From: Microbacterium sp. SYP-A9085
GTDB lineage: Bacteria > Actinomycetota > Actinomycetes > Actinomycetales > Microbacteriaceae
Assembly: GCF_009649635.1 (NCBI RefSeq)
Contig: NZ_WJII01000007.1
Location: forward strand, 96,659-160,658
DNA: 64,000 nucleotides
Reading direction: 5' to 3'
How positions within the stretch are numbered: position 1 is the first letter of the stretch; every line of letters begins with the position of its first letter. Below are positions 49,311 through 59,870 of the stretch, in pieces. The position numbers and the translations under genes are program-made. The notes under the pieces were generated by a model. It had not been told where the DNA came from. It saw only the letters and a program-made list of their open reading frames with translations, and made no database searches.

Positions 49311-50869
49311 GGACGCCTCCAGGTGCGGCCGTCGCGGGCCAGCAGCTCGTCGGCGGCGCGGGGACCCCAGCCGCCGGGGGTGTACTGCTCGAGCGGGCCG
49401 TGCGCGGACGCGTCCAGCGCGGCCCAATGCTGTTCGATCGGGTCGAGGATCTTCCAGCTCAGCTCCACTTCCTCGTGCCGCGGGAACAGCGGCGGGTCGC
49501 CGAGCAGGACGTCGAGGATGAGACGTTCGTACGCCTCGGGGCTGGCCTCGGTGAACGCGTGCCCGTACCCGAAGTCCATCGTGACGTCGCGCACCTGCGT
49601 GCCGGCGCCCGGCACCTTCGAGCCGAAGCGGATCGTGACGCCCTCGTCGGGCTGCACCCGGATCACGAGGGCGTTCTGGCCGAGACCGGAGGTCTGCGAC
49701 CGGGTGAACAGGTGCTCCGGGGCCTTCTTGAACACGACCGCGATCTCGGTGACCCGGCGGCCGAGTCGCTTGCCGGTGCGCAGGTAGAACGGGACGTCCG
49801 CCCAGCGCCGCGTGTTGATGCCGAGCTTGATCGCGGCGTACGTCTCGGTCGTGGAGTGCGGGTCCATGCCGTCCTCCTGCAGGAAGCTGCGCACCTTCTC
49901 GCCGCCCTGCCAGCCGCCGCCGTACTGCCCGCGGGCGGTGGCCAGCGACAGGTCTTCGGGGAGCGTGACGGCGGCGAGCACCTTCTCCTTCTCGGTGCGC
50001 AAGTCCCGTGCGTTGAACGAGATGGGCTCCTCCATCGCGGTCAGAGCGAGCAGCTGCAGCAGATGGTTCTGGATGACGTCGCGGGCCGCGCCGATGCCGT
50101 CGTAGTAGCCGGCGCGTCCGCCGACGCCGATGTCCTCGGCCATCGTGATCTGCACGTGGTCGACGTAGTTGCGGTTCCAGATCGGCTCGTACAGCTCGTT
50201 CGCGAACCGCAGGGCCAGGATGTTCTGGACCGTCTCCTTGCCCAGGTAATGGTCGATCCGGAAGATCGAATCCGCCGGGAACGCGGTGCGCAGCGCGCTG
50301 TTGAGTTCGCGCGCGGAGGCCAGGTCGTGCCCGAACGGCTTCTCGATCACGACGCGGCGCCAGCGGTCCGGCTGGTCGGCCGTGTCGTCGACGAGCCCCG
50401 AGCTCTTCAGCTGCTCGGCGACCGTCGCGAACGCCTTCGGCGGGATGGACAGGTAGTACGCGTGGTTGCCCATCGTGCCGCGCTCGACATCCAGGCGCTC
50501 GACGGTGTCGCGGAGCCGGCGGAACGCGTCCGGGTCGTGGAACTCTCCGGACACGAACCGGATGCCCTGCAGCAGCTGCTGCCAGGTCTCCTCGCGGAAC
50601 TCGGTGCGGGCGTGCGCCTTGATGGCGTCGTACACGACCTGGGCGAAATCCTGGTCCTCCCAGTCGCGCCGGGCGAACCCGACCAGCGCGAACCCGGGTG
50701 GCAGCAGACCGCGGTTGGCGAGGTCGTACACCGCCGGCATCAGCTTCTTGCGGGACAGGTCGCCGGTGACGCCGAAGATCACCAGGGCGCTGGGTCCCGC
50801 GATCCGGTTCATGCGGCGGTCATCGGGGTCACGCAGGGGGTTGGCGTCCCGGGTGATCTCCACGGTCAT
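49307..50869 (-). CDS. zwf: Glucose-6-phosphate 1-dehydrogenase
   Basis: NADP-dependent entry enzyme of the pentose-phosphate pathway. The 520 residues contain VIFGVTGDLSRKKLMPAVYD (nucleotide-binding), the substrate/active-site FRIDHYLGKETVQNI, and KKAPEHLFTRSQ. pgi ends 9 nt upstream of its ATG and opcA starts in its stop codon. Confidence 0.98.
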   Translation of the reverse strand: MTVEITRDANPLRDPDDRRMNRIAGPSALVIFGVTGDLSRKKLMPAVYDLANRGLLPPGFALVGFARRDWEDQDFAQVVYDAIKAHARTEFREETWQQLLQGIRFVSGEFHDPDAFRRLRDTVERLDVERGTMGNHAYYLSIPPKAFATVAEQLKSSGLVDDTADQPDRWRRVVIEKPFGHDLASARELNSALRTAFPADSIFRIDHYLGKETVQNILALRFANELYEPIWNRNYVDHVQITMAEDIGVGGRAGYYDGIGAARDVIQNHLLQLLALTAMEEPISFNARDLRTEKEKVLAAVTLPEDLSLATARGQYGGGWQGGEKVRSFLQEDGMDPHSTTETYAAIKLGINTRRWADVPFYLRTGKRLGRRVTEIAVVFKKAPEHLFTRSQTSGLGQNALVIRVQPDEGVTIRFGSKVPGAGTQVRDVTMDFGYGHAFTEASPEAYERLILDVLLGDPPLFPRHEEVELSWKILDPIEQHWAALDASAHGPLEQYTPGGWGPRAADELLARDGRTWRRP

Positions 50870-50878
50870 GGATGACTC

Positions 50879-52489
50879 CTACTGTGCGGCCTCGAAGAGC
50901 GCGAGCACCTCGGGCTGCGGGTCGGTCAGGGTGAGCGTCACGACGGGACGGCCGTGCGCGGCGAGCACCGCCGCATCGCCGGCCGCCTGCGCTGCGATGA
51001 GTTCGCGGAATGTGAAAGCGCGGCCGGGGATCTGCACGTCGACGTCGGTGCGCTCCAGGATCTGCAGGAACACGCCGGTGGCCGGGCCGCCCTTGTGGTA
51101 CTGCCCGGTCGAGTGCAGGAAGCGCGGACCCCAGCCGAACGTCGTGGGCCGTCCCGCGTCCGCCGCGACCATCTCGCGCAGTCCGCTCAGCTCGGGCAGG
51201 CGGGTGCGGTCGACGTAGGCGTGCACGGCGACGTAGCCGTCCGGGCCGAGGCGCGCCCACAGCGCGTCCAGCACCCCGGCGAGCGTGCCGGACGCGGTCA
51301 GCGCGGCATCCGTCGCCGCGACCTCCACGCCGTCCGCGACGAACGCGGGCGGGGCGGCGGGGGCGGGCCGCTCCAGCAGCTCGCGCGTCGCGGCCTTCGC
51401 GGCTTCCACATCCGGCTGGTCGAACGGGTCGATCCCGAGCAGGCGGCCCGCGATGGCCACCGCGTACTCCCACACCACGAACTGGGCGGCCAGCGACCCG
51501 CTGACGAGGATCTCACCCTCGTGCCGGTCGAAAAGGTGGAACTCGGCGGCCTCATCGACCAGGCGCAGCACCTGCAGGTCGGCCGGCCGGCGCTCCAGTT
51601 CGGGGGAGACCGGGAGCAGGACCACGGGAAGGATGCCGACGCCGTCCTTGCCGGTGGATTCGGCGAGCAGCTGCTCGATCCAGTCCGGCAGCCCCTCGAT
51701 GTGGGTCCCGTCGGCGACGAGTCCGAGCTTGTCGCGCGTGCCGCTGGCGATCGCCGCGGCCAGCACGAGCGCCGGATTCTCGGGGCTGTCGATCGCGACC
51801 TCCAGCAGCGTCGCGTCGGCCTCGTCCAGCAGCTCGTCCAGATCGGCGCCGGCGAGCCCGGCGGGCACGAGGCCGAACGCGGTCAGCGCCGAGTACCGGC
51901 CGCCGACGGTCGGGTCGGCGTGGAACACCCGGTATCCCGCGGCCTGCGCGGACGCGTCCAGCGGCGAGCCGGGGTCGGTGACGACGACGATGCGCCGCGC
52001 GGGGTCGATCCCGAGGTCGCGGAAGGCCGCTTCGAACGTCCGGAGCGCGGCATCCGTCTCCACGGTGGCGCCGGACTTCGAGGAGACCACGAGCACTGTC
52101 TGCTCCAGGCGCCCCTGCTCGTCGCCGTCGAGCGCTGCCAGGACCTGCCCGGGTGCGGTGGAGTCCAGGATCGTCAGCGGCACCCCGGCGGTCCGGGCTA
52201 TCACCTCGGGGGCCAGCGACGATCCGCCCATCCCCGCCAGGACGATCCTGGTGAGGCCGTCCTTCACGAGCTGGGCGCGCAGCGCGGCGATCTCGGGCAC
52301 GAGCGGGCGCGACACCGACACCGCCTGAACCCATCCCAGCCGGCGTGACGCCTCGGCCTCGGCGGCAGGACCCCACAGCGTGGGGTCCTGCGCGGTCACG
52401 CCGGAGGCCACGAGGTCGGCGACGAGAGCGGGAAGCGCCTCGTCGACGACGGCTTTGACGTGACCGCTGACGCGGATGTCGAAGCTCAC
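50879..52489 (-). CDS. pgi: Glucose-6-phosphate isomerase
   Basis: 536 residues of the actinobacterial type, shorter than the enterobacterial enzyme. Motifs include [34 protein letters not shown] (phosphate-binding serines), [12 protein letters not shown], and [22 protein letters not shown] 52489 overlaps the tal stop. It links glycolysis to the oxidative branch encoded downstream. Confidence 0.96.
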   Translation of the reverse strand: MSFDIRVSGHVKAVVDEALPALVADLVASGVTAQDPTLWGPAAEAEASRRLGWVQAVSVSRPLVPEIAALRAQLVKDGLTRIVLAGMGGSSLAPEVIARTAGVPLTILDSTAPGQVLAALDGDEQGRLEQTVLVVSSKSGATVETDAALRTFEAAFRDLGIDPARRIVVVTDPGSPLDASAQAAGYRVFHADPTVGGRYSALTAFGLVPAGLAGADLDELLDEADATLLEVAIDSPENPALVLAAAIASGTRDKLGLVADGTHIEGLPDWIEQLLAESTGKDGVGILPVVLLPVSPELERRPADLQVLRLVDEAAEFHLFDRHEGEILVSGSLAAQFVVWEYAVAIAGRLLGIDPFDQPDVEAAKAATRELLERPAPAAPPAFVADGVEVAATDAALTASGTLAGVLDALWARLGPDGYVAVHAYVDRTRLPELSGLREMVAADAGRPTTFGWGPRFLHSTGQYHKGGPATGVFLQILERTDVDVQIPGRAFTFRELIAAQAAGDAAVLAAHGRPVVTLTLTDPQPEVLALFEAAQ

Positions 52490-53604
52490 TTGCCGTCGCC
52501 GGTCGGGTCCGACAGGGCCTTGGCGACGGTGTCCTTCAGTTCGTGCCAGGACACGATGAACTTCTGAACGCCCTCGTCCTCCAGCACCTGCGTGACGTCG
52601 TCGAAGTCGACGCCGACCTGTGCGAGCCCGTCGATGGCGCGGTGCGCGTCGGCGTAGTTGCCGGTGACAGTGTCCCCGGTGATCTCGGCGTGGTCCGCGA
52701 CGGCATCCAGCGTCTTCTCCGGCATCGTGTTGACGGTGCCCGGGGCGACCAGCTCGACGACGTACAGCGTGTCCGGCAGAGCCGGGTCCTTCACGCCGGT
52801 GGAGGCCCACAGCGGGCGCTGCAGGTGCGCACCGGCCGTCAGCAGGTCCTTCGCGCGGTCGGTGGCGAACGTCTTCTCATACAGCTCGTAGGCGAGTCGG
52901 GCGTTGGCGACGCCGGCCTTCGAACGCAGCGCGGCCGCGGCATCCGTCCCGATCTTCTCCAGCCTCTTGTCCACCTCGGTGTCCACGCGGGACACGAAGA
53001 ACGACGCGACCGAGAAGATCTGCGACAGGTCGTGCCCGGCGGCCTTGGCCTGCTCGAGTCCGCTCAGGTAGGCCTCGATCACCTCCGCGTAGCGGGCGAG
53101 GGAGAAGATCAGCGTGACGTTGATCGAGATGCCCGCGGCGATGGATGCCGTGATGGCGGCAAGGCCCGCCTTCGTGGCGGGGATCTTGATGAACGCGTTC
53201 GGACGGTCGACGGTCTGCCACAGCCGCGCGGCCTGCGCCGTCGTCGCGTCCGTGTCGTCGGCCAGGTCGGGGGACACCTCGATCGAGACGCGGCCGTCCA
53301 CGCCGCCGGTGGCGTCGTACACGGGGCGCATGATGTCGCACGCGTCGCGCACGTCGGTTGTGGTGATCTCGAAGATGGCCTCGTCCGCCGACATTCCACG
53401 GGCGGCGAGCTCGGCGATCTGCGCGCCGTAGCCCTCGCCGTGGCTGATGGCGTTCGCGAAGATCGTCGGGTTCGTGGTGATGCCCACGACGTTGCGGTTG
53501 GCGATCAGGTCCGCGAGATTGCCGGTCGTGATGCGACGGCGCGCCAGGTCGTCGAGCCAGATGCTGACGCCCTGGTCGGACAGGTGCTGGGTGCGCGTGC
53601 TCAT
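52486..53604 (-). CDS. tal: Transaldolase
   Basis: Moves a dihydroxyacetone unit between sugar phosphates via a Schiff-base lysine. The 372 residues are of the longer TalAB/actinobacterial class: [20 protein letters not shown] at the N-terminus, [35 protein letters not shown] and [11 protein letters not shown], with the catalytic Lys probably in the last of these. The ATG overlaps the tkt stop, and its own stop overlaps pgi. Confidence 0.97.
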   Translation of the reverse strand: MSTRTQHLSDQGVSIWLDDLARRRITTGNLADLIANRNVVGITTNPTIFANAISHGEGYGAQIAELAARGMSADEAIFEITTTDVRDACDIMRPVYDATGGVDGRVSIEVSPDLADDTDATTAQAARLWQTVDRPNAFIKIPATKAGLAAITASIAAGISINVTLIFSLARYAEVIEAYLSGLEQAKAAGHDLSQIFSVASFFVSRVDTEVDKRLEKIGTDAAAALRSKAGVANARLAYELYEKTFATDRAKDLLTAGAHLQRPLWASTGVKDPALPDTLYVVELVAPGTVNTMPEKTLDAVADHAEITGDTVTGNYADAHRAIDGLAQVGVDFDDVTQVLEDEGVQKFIVSWHELKDTVAKALSDPTGDGK

Positions 53605-55727
53605 GCGTTCTCCTCGATGCTGATCTGCGTCGCCGCGGTCGCGGCGAGGGTGTCACGGGATGCCTGCACGACGGCGTCGGCGGTAATGCCGAACTTCGCG
53701 AACAGGGTCTTGTAGTCGGCGGAGGCGCCGAAGTGCTCGATCGACACCGAGCGTCCGCGGTCCCCGACGATCCCCCGCCAGGTCAGCGCGATGCCGGCCT
53801 CGACGGACACCCGTGCGGTGACGGCGGCGGGCAGGACGTGCTCCCGGTAGCCGGCATCCTGCTCGGCGAACCATTCCAGGCACGGCGCCGACACGACCCG
53901 GACCGCCACGCCCTCGGACTGCAGGCGCTCGCGGGCGGCGACCGCCAGCTGCACTTCGGAGCCGGTGGCGACGATGATGACATCCGGGGTCCCGCCGGCG
54001 GCCTCCGCGAGGATGTAGGCGCCCTTCGCGGTCAGGGAGGCCGAGGCCAGCGTGTCGCCGGACGCCTCGCCGTCGCCGCGCGCGAACGTCGGCACGTTCT
54101 GCCGGGTCAGCGCGATGCCCGCGGGGCCGCCGTGCCGGCGCAGGATCTCCAGCCACGCGTGCGCGGTCTCGTTCGCGTCGGCGGGCCGGATCACGCTGAG
54201 GTTCGGGATGGCGCGCAGCGCCGCCAGCTGCTCGATCGGCTGGTGCGTGGGCCCGTCCTCGCCGAGCGCGACCGAGTCGTGGGTCCACACGAACGTCGAC
54301 GGGATGCCCATCAGCGCCGCCAGCCGCACCGCCGGGCGCATGTAGTCGGAGAAGATGAGGAACGTGCCGCCGTACGCGCGGGTCGGCCCGTGCAGCGTGA
54401 TCCCGTTGAGGATCGCCCCCATCGCGTGCTCGCGGATCCCGAAGTGCAGGACGCGCCCGTACGGGTTCGCGGTCCACTCGTGCGTGGACCACGTCGCCGG
54501 GTTGAACGAGCCACCGCCGGCGATCGTCGTGTTGTTCGACTCGGCGAGGTCGGCCGACCCGCCCCACAGCTCCGGCAGCGCGCCGGCGAGGGCGTTGAGC
54601 ACCTTCCCGGACGCCGACCGGGTCGAGACATCCGTCCCCGCCTCGAACTCCGGCAGCACGTCCTCGATGCCGTCGGGGAGGGCGTGCGCCTCGAGGCGGT
54701 CCAGCAGCGCCTTGCGCTCCGGGTTCGCGGCGGCCCACGCGTCGAACCGCTCCTGCCAGGCGCGGTGCGCGGCGGCGCCGCGCTCGCCGAGCTGCCGGGT
54801 GTGCGCGAGCACGCCGTCCGGGAGTTCGAAGCTGCGCGCGGGGTCGAAGCCGAGCACCTTCTTCGTGGCCGCGACCTCGTCGGCGCCCAGCGCCGAGCCG
54901 TGGATCTTGCCGGTGTTCTGCTTGCCGGGGCTCGGCCAGCCGATGATCGTCTTCAGGATGATGATCGAGGGACGGTCGGTCTCGCCCTTGGCCGCCTCGA
55001 TCGCGGCGTACAGCTCGGGCACGTCTTCGACATACTGGCCGGTGCGCTTCCAGTCGACCGTCTGCACGTGCCAGCCGTACGCCGCGTAGCGGGCGGCGAC
55101 ATCTTCGGTGAAGGCGACGTTCGTGTCGTCCTCGATCGAGATCTGGTTCGCGTCGTACAGCACGACGAGGTTTCCCAGCTGCTGGTGGCCGGCCAGCGAC
55201 GACGCCTCGCTGGTGATGCCCTCCTGAAGGTCGCCGTCGGAGGCGATGACGTACACGAAGTGGTCGAACACCGACGTGCCGGGCGCGGCATCCGGATCGA
55301 AAAGACCCCGCTCGTAGCGGGACGCGTACGCGAAGCCGACGGCGGAAGCGAGCCCCTGCCCGAGCGGACCTGTCGTGATCTCCACGCCCTTCGTGTGCCC
55401 GTATTCGGGGTGGCCGGGCGTGAGCGAGCCCCACGTGCGCAGCGACTGGAGGTCGTGAAGCTCCAGCCCGAAGCCGCCCAGGAACAGCTGGATGTACTGC
55501 GTGAGCGAGGAGTGCCCGCAGGACAGGACGAAACGGTCCCGGCCGATCCAGTGCGTGTCGGCGGGATCGTGGCGCATGACACGCTGATACAGGAGGTATG
55601 CCGCCGGGGCCAGGCTCATCGCCGTTCCCGGGTGCCCGTTGCCCACCTTCTGCACCGCGTCCGCAGCGAGGACACGCACGGTGTCCACCGCGCGCTCATC
55701 GATCTCTTCCCAACGCAGATCCGACAC
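53601..55727 (-). CDS. tkt: Transketolase
   Basis: Thiamine diphosphate enzyme of the non-oxidative pentose-phosphate pathway. The 708 residues have [20 protein letters not shown] at the N-terminus, the ThDP-binding region with [20 protein letters not shown], and the central [19 protein letters not shown] signature. GTG 55727 is supported by GAAAGGCGG upstream; the longer frame to 55781 adds 18 residues without a signal. First gene of the operon, divergent from ctaB. Confidence 0.96.
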   Translation of the reverse strand: MSDLRWEEIDERAVDTVRVLAADAVQKVGNGHPGTAMSLAPAAYLLYQRVMRHDPADTHWIGRDRFVLSCGHSSLTQYIQLFLGGFGLELHDLQSLRTWGSLTPGHPEYGHTKGVEITTGPLGQGLASAVGFAYASRYERGLFDPDAAPGTSVFDHFVYVIASDGDLQEGITSEASSLAGHQQLGNLVVLYDANQISIEDDTNVAFTEDVAARYAAYGWHVQTVDWKRTGQYVEDVPELYAAIEAAKGETDRPSIIILKTIIGWPSPGKQNTGKIHGSALGADEVAATKKVLGFDPARSFELPDGVLAHTRQLGERGAAAHRAWQERFDAWAAANPERKALLDRLEAHALPDGIEDVLPEFEAGTDVSTRSASGKVLNALAGALPELWGGSADLAESNNTTIAGGGSFNPATWSTHEWTANPYGRVLHFGIREHAMGAILNGITLHGPTRAYGGTFLIFSDYMRPAVRLAALMGIPSTFVWTHDSVALGEDGPTHQPIEQLAALRAIPNLSVIRPADANETAHAWLEILRRHGGPAGIALTRQNVPTFARGDGEASGDTLASASLTAKGAYILAEAAGGTPDVIIVATGSEVQLAVAARERLQSEGVAVRVVSAPCLEWFAEQDAGYREHVLPAAVTARVSVEAGIALTWRGIVGDRGRSVSIEHFGASADYKTLFAKFGITADAVVQASRDTLAATAATQISIEENA

Positions 55728-55890
55728 GAGGCCGCCTTTCAGGTCAAGGGGCGCCCGGTGACCGGTGCGAAGCGTCGCCACGGCAGAGGTCCGGCGTTGG
55801 GCGCGCGTGTTGTTTCAGCATAGCGAAGAGGGATCTTCGCAGCGGTGTTCGTAACGGCTCTTGACAGGCCGCGGCGGTGCGGCCGTGCCC

Positions 55891-55896
55891 TAGACT
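55891..55896 (+). promoter_or_regulatory. Candidate -10 box of ctaB
   Basis: TAGACT in the divergent tkt-ctaB region. A TTGACA lies at 55861-55866, but the 24-nt spacing is too long for a standard promoter, so the -35 is uncertain. If this -10 is real, the message begins near 55903, downstream of every in-frame GTG/TTG candidate for ctaB. Confidence 0.5.
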
Positions 55897-55934
55897 TGGG
55901 GGGTTCCCGCGGCGGCTTTCAGGAGGCGATCGCC

Positions 55935-56870
55935 ATCACCACGACGTCACGTGCGGCCCATCCGCACACGGTCCGTCCGCGTTCCGACCGCTCCCTGCGC
56001 AGCACCATCCGCGCGTACTTCCTGCTCACCAAACCGCGGGTCATGGAGCTGCTGCTGGTGAGCACCGTCCCGGTGATGTTCCTCGCGGCCGGCGGGCTGC
56101 CGAACCTGTGGCTCGTTCTGGCGACGGTCGTCGGCGGGGCGATGTCGGCCGGGTCCGCGGCATCCTTCAACATGTACCTGGACCGCGACATCGACGTGCA
56201 CATGCACCGCACCGAGAATCGGCCGCTGGTGACCGGGGCGGTCTCGCCGCGGGGCGCGCTCGTGTTCTCGTGGACGCTGGCGGTCGTCTCGACGATCTGG
56301 CTCACGGTCTTCACGAACTGGCTCGCGGCGGCACTGTCCGCATTCGCGATCTTCTTCTACGTCGTGATCTACACGATGCTGCTCAAGCGCCGCACCGAGC
56401 AGAACATCGTCTGGGGCGGGATCGCCGGGTGCTTCCCGGTGCTGATCGGCTGGGCCGCGGTGACCGGGTCGCTGGACTGGCCGCCGTTCGTGCTGTTCGC
56501 GGTGATCTTCCTGTGGACGCCGCCGCACTACTGGCCGCTGTCGATGAAGTACAAGGACGACTACAACGACGTCGACGTGCCGATGCTGGGCGTGACCCGC
56601 AGCGCCGCGCAGGTGGGCATGCAGGTGATCCTCTACGCGTGGGCGACGATAGTGTGCTCGCTGTTGCTGATCCCGGTCGCGCAGATGGGGCTCGTCTACT
56701 CCGTGTCGGCGGTCGTGTTCGGCGGATGGTTCCTGTACGAGGCGCACGTGCTGTACGCCCGCGCGGTGCGGGATGCCGCGCCCAAGCCGATGCGCGTGTT
56801 CCACGCGTCGATCACGTACCTGACGCTGCTGTTCCTCGCCGTTGCCGTGGACCCGCTGCTGCCGTTCTGA
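55935..56870 (+). CDS. ctaB: Protohaem IX farnesyltransferase (haem O synthase), probable AUC start
   Basis: Converts haem B to haem O, the precursor of haem A for the aa3 oxidase. Nine hydrophobic helices and the UbiA-family Asp-rich motifs are clear: [19 protein letters not shown] and [13 protein letters not shown], plus the N-terminal [12 protein letters not shown]. No ATG, GTG or TTG occurs in frame between 55899 and 56043, and 56043 is too far inside. A perfect AGGAGG (55921-55926) sits 8 nt before an in-frame ATC at 55935, giving [10 protein letters not shown]. Alternatives are TTG 55896, inside the -10 box, and GTG 55845. Confidence 0.9.
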   Translation: MTTTSRAAHPHTVRPRSDRSLRSTIRAYFLLTKPRVMELLLVSTVPVMFLAAGGLPNLWLVLATVVGGAMSAGSAASFNMYLDRDIDVHMHRTENRPLVTGAVSPRGALVFSWTLAVVSTIWLTVFTNWLAAALSAFAIFFYVVIYTMLLKRRTEQNIVWGGIAGCFPVLIGWAAVTGSLDWPPFVLFAVIFLWTPPHYWPLSMKYKDDYNDVDVPMLGVTRSAAQVGMQVILYAWATIVCSLLLIPVAQMGLVYSVSAVVFGGWFLYEAHVLYARAVRDAAPKPMRVFHASITYLTLLFLAVAVDPLLPF

Positions 56871-56893
56871 GTCGCGCGCGGCCGCGCCGCGCC

Positions 56894-57238
56894 GATTCCC
56901 GCGTCCGCGCCAGTTTCCGGCATCCGCGCCATCGATCGGCGCAGCGGATGCTGTGAAGTGGCGCGGTCGTGTGATTCACGGCGGGCGCGCGTGCGGCGCG
57001 GCTCGGCTGCGCGCGCGTGCCCGCCGTTTCCCGCGTCTGCGCCTGTTTCCGGCATCCGCGCCATCGATCGGCGCAGCGGATGCTGCGAAGTGGCGCGGTC
57101 GTGTGATTCACGGCGGGCGCGCGTGTGCCGCGGCTCGGCTGCGCGCGCGTGCGCGCCGCTTCTCGCGTCTGCGCCGGTTTCCGGCATCCGCGCCATCGAT
57201 CGGCGGAGCGGATGCTGCGAAGTGGCGCGGTCGTGTGA
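56894..57238. repeat. 2.6 tandem copies of a 132-bp repeat between ctaB and ctaA
   Basis: Copies begin at 56894, 57026 and 57158, each exactly 132 bp apart; the third stops after 81 bp, 13 bp short of the ctaA stop codon. Each copy contains a long inverted repeat, GCATCCGC...ATCGAT...GCGGATGC, able to form a strong hairpin. Apparent proteins read through it are repetitive and have no start signals; I regard it as non-coding. It fills the whole gap between two convergent haem genes and may serve as a bidirectional terminator. Confidence 0.9.
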
Positions 57239-57251
57239 CCCGAGCGCCGGT

Positions 57252-58208
57252 TCAGCCCACGGCAGCGGTCGCGCCGGCGGGCTTGACCGGCTCGCGCAGA
57301 CGCAGCACGATCACCGTCATCGCCGCCACAGACAGGCCCGCGAGGATCATGTGCACGCCCACCGCGAGCGCCGGCAGACCCGAGTCGGCCTGGTAGATCC
57401 CCAGCGGGATCTGCACGAGCAGCAGCACCAGCAGCGCGTACAGCCACCCCCGCGTGCGGAGCCCCCGCAGCGACGCGACCGCGGTCAGCACGACCGTCAG
57501 GGCCAGCAGCGTGTAGCCCGGGATCGAGTGGACGTGCGCCATGATCTCGGGGTTCATCAGGCGCCGGACGACATCCGCGTCCCCGGAATGGGGGCCGGAT
57601 GCCGTCGTCAGAACGCCGATCACGAGCGTGAGCACAAGGAACACCGTCGTCACGTGCGTGAGGATCGCGTACCACCGCGGCACCGCCCGCACGCGCGCAC
57701 CCGGGATGTCGTACGCGCGGACCAGGAACGCCGCCGTGGTGCCCACGAGGCCGAGCGTCGCAAGGAAGTGGAAGCCGACGATCCACGCGTTCAGGCCGGT
57801 CAGCACCGTGACGCCGCCGACCAGCGCCTGCGCGAGCACGCCGCCCACCACGACGACCGCCATCGTGAAGAGGTCCGGACGCGTGCGCCGCAGCCGCAGC
57901 GTGAGCAGCAGCACGGCGAGGGCGGCAAGGCCCACGACGCCGGTCATCAGCCGGTTGCCGAACTCGATGTACGAGTGCAGACCCATTCCCGGCAGCGGCA
58001 CGAGCGAGTCCGGCGCGCACAGTGGCCATTCGCAGCCCAGGCCCGATCCGGTCAGCCGCACGGCGCCGCCGGTCGCGATGATGAGCACTTCGGTCACGAA
58101 CGAAATCCACGCGGCGACGATCACCCGACGGTCGACACGGCCGGGCAGCCACTCCCACAGACGGCGCCGCGCCGTGGCGCGCTCGGCGGTGATCGGTTCG
58201 GTGTGCAT
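57252..58208 (-). CDS. ctaA: Haem A synthase (COX15/CtaA family)
   Basis: Oxidises haem O to haem A. The 318 residues have eight transmembrane helices with conserved histidines in LHSYIEFGNRLMTGVVG, GFHFLATLGLVG, VHSIPGYTLL and GVHMILAGLS, and a Cys pair in the first extracellular loop region (GCEWPLCAPDS). Convergent with ctaB, which makes its substrate. ATG 58208 lies in the divergent region shared with sufB. Confidence 0.96.
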   Translation of the reverse strand: MHTEPITAERATARRRLWEWLPGRVDRRVIVAAWISFVTEVLIIATGGAVRLTGSGLGCEWPLCAPDSLVPLPGMGLHSYIEFGNRLMTGVVGLAALAVLLLTLRLRRTRPDLFTMAVVVVGGVLAQALVGGVTVLTGLNAWIVGFHFLATLGLVGTTAAFLVRAYDIPGARVRAVPRWYAILTHVTTVFLVLTLVIGVLTTASGPHSGDADVVRRLMNPEIMAHVHSIPGYTLLALTVVLTAVASLRGLRTRGWLYALLVLLLVQIPLGIYQADSGLPALAVGVHMILAGLSVAAMTVIVLRLREPVKPAGATAAVG

Positions 58209-58272
58209 GGTGATGGGGCCTCCAGCGCACTCGCCGCTGCGAGCGGGTCCGGCCCGAGGGTCGGGCGGAGCC

Positions 58273-58280
58273 TATAGAAT
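58273..58280 (+). promoter_or_regulatory. Candidate -10 of the suf operon with a ~165-nt leader
   Basis: TATAGAAT in the ctaA-sufB intergenic region. If used, the leader runs ~165 nt to ATG 58452 and contains a small GC hairpin (GGCGCG / CGCGCC, about 58326-58342). No sufR gene or recognisable SufR site is present. An alternative, closer promoter cannot be excluded. Confidence 0.4.
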
Positions 58281-58451
58281 CAAGGGGTCGGATGCGACGC
58301 GGTGCGGCGCATCACCGACAGTCTAGGCGCGCGGAACGCGCCGCCAGAGCGGACCCGGAAAGCGGCATCCCCCCTTCAGCACTCCCGTGGAGGATCGGGG
58401 CGCCGGGGCGGATGACACCGTTGCGGTCCATTGAGGAGAGTGTGTGACGTC

Positions 58452-59870
58452 ATGTCCGATGTGCTGATCGAACGTCCGGAACTCGACGGCCTGGGGGTCT
58501 ACGAGTTCGGATGGCACGACGAGGACGCCGCGGGGGCCAGCGCACGACGCGGCCTGACCGAGGCGGTCGTGCGTGACATCTCCCGGCTGAAGAACGAGCC
58601 GGAATGGATGCTGCGCCACCGGTTGAAGGGCCTCGCGCTTTTCCAGCGCAAACCCATGCCGACCTGGGGCGCCGATCTGTCCGAGATCGACTTCGACAAC
58701 ATCAAGTACTTCGTCCGCTCCACGGAGAAGCAGGCGGAGACGTGGGAGGACCTCCCCGAGGACATCCGCAACACGTACGAGCGTCTGGGCATCCCCGAGG
58801 CGGAGCGACAGCGACTCGTCGCCGGCGTCACCGCCCAGTACGAGTCCGAGGTCGTCTACCACCAGATCCGCGAGGACCTGGAGAGCCAGGGCGTCATCTT
58901 CACCGACACCGACACCGCGCTGCGCGAGCACCCCGAGTTCTTCGAGGAGTACTTCGCCACGATCATCCCCGCCGGCGACAACAAGTTCGCGGCGCTGAAC
59001 ACCGCGGTGTGGTCGGGCGGGTCGTTCGTGTACGTCCCGAAGGGCGTGCACGTGGAGATCCCGCTGCAGGCGTACTTCCGGATCAACACCGAGAACATGG
59101 GCCAGTTCGAGCGGACCCTGATCATCGCCGACGAGGACTCCTACGTCCACTACATCGAGGGCTGCACCGCGCCGGTGTACAAGTCGGACTCGCTGCACTC
59201 GGCTGTCGTCGAGATCGTCGTGAAGAAGGGCGCCCGCGTGCGCTACACGACGATCCAGAACTGGTCCAACAACGTGTACAACCTCGTCACCAAGCGCGCC
59301 ATCGCCCACGAGGGCGCCACGATGGAATGGGTCGACGGCAACATCGGCTCGAAGGTGACGATGAAGTACCCGTCCATCTACCTGGCCGGCGAGCACGCGA
59401 AGGGCGAGACGCTGTCGGTGGCCTTCGCCGGTCCCGGACAGCACCAGGATGCCGGCGCCAAGATGATCCACCTCGCGCCGTACACGCAGTCCTCGATCAT
59501 CTCGAAGTCGATAGCCCGCGGCGGCGGACGCTCCGGCTACCGCGGCGAGGTGCGGGTCGAGCCCAACGCCCACCACTCCGCGAACACGGTGCGCTGCGAC
59601 GCGCTCCTGGTGGACACGACCTCGCGGTCGGACACCTACCCGGCGATCGACATCCGCGTCGACGACGTCGAGCTCGGCCACGAGGCCACGGTGTCGAAGG
59701 TCAGCGCCGAGCAGCTGTTCTACCTGCAGTCGCGCGGCGTGCCCGAGGACGAGGCGATGGCGATGATCGTGCGCGGCTTCATCGAGCCGATAGCGCGCGA
59801 ACTGCCGATGGAATACGCACTGGAACTGAACAAGCTCATCGAGATGGGCATGGAAGGATCGGTCGGCTAG
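58452..59870 (+). CDS. sufB: Fe-S cluster assembly scaffold SufB
   Basis: Scaffold subunit of the SufBCD complex, 472 residues. Visible are [20 protein letters not shown], the beta-helix core with [18 protein letters not shown], the conserved Cys in [19 protein letters not shown], and the C-terminal helix [20 protein letters not shown] 58452 gives the standard N-terminus; a GAGGAGAG run lies 12 nt upstream. First gene of the operon; sufD begins directly after its stop. Confidence 0.97.
   Translation: MSDVLIERPELDGLGVYEFGWHDEDAAGASARRGLTEAVVRDISRLKNEPEWMLRHRLKGLALFQRKPMPTWGADLSEIDFDNIKYFVRSTEKQAETWEDLPEDIRNTYERLGIPEAERQRLVAGVTAQYESEVVYHQIREDLESQGVIFTDTDTALREHPEFFEEYFATIIPAGDNKFAALNTAVWSGGSFVYVPKGVHVEIPLQAYFRINTENMGQFERTLIIADEDSYVHYIEGCTAPVYKSDSLHSAVVEIVVKKGARVRYTTIQNWSNNVYNLVTKRAIAHEGATMEWVDGNIGSKVTMKYPSIYLAGEHAKGETLSVAFAGPGQHQDAGAKMIHLAPYTQSSIISKSIARGGGRSGYRGEVRVEPNAHHSANTVRCDALLVDTTSRSDTYPAIDIRVDDVELGHEATVSKVSAEQLFYLQSRGVPEDEAMAMIVRGFIEPIARELPMEYALELNKLIEMGMEGSVG

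Noticed and set aside
55861..55896. TTGACA and TAGACT as a complete promoter for ctaB
   Set aside because: The two boxes are 24 nt apart, too far for a standard sigma-70-type promoter, so only the -10 is kept as a candidate.
56842..57396. Plus-strand frame with a repeated peptide over the 132-bp array
   Set aside because: 132 is a multiple of three, so any frame repeats; there is no ribosome site, and the frame runs into antisense ctaA.
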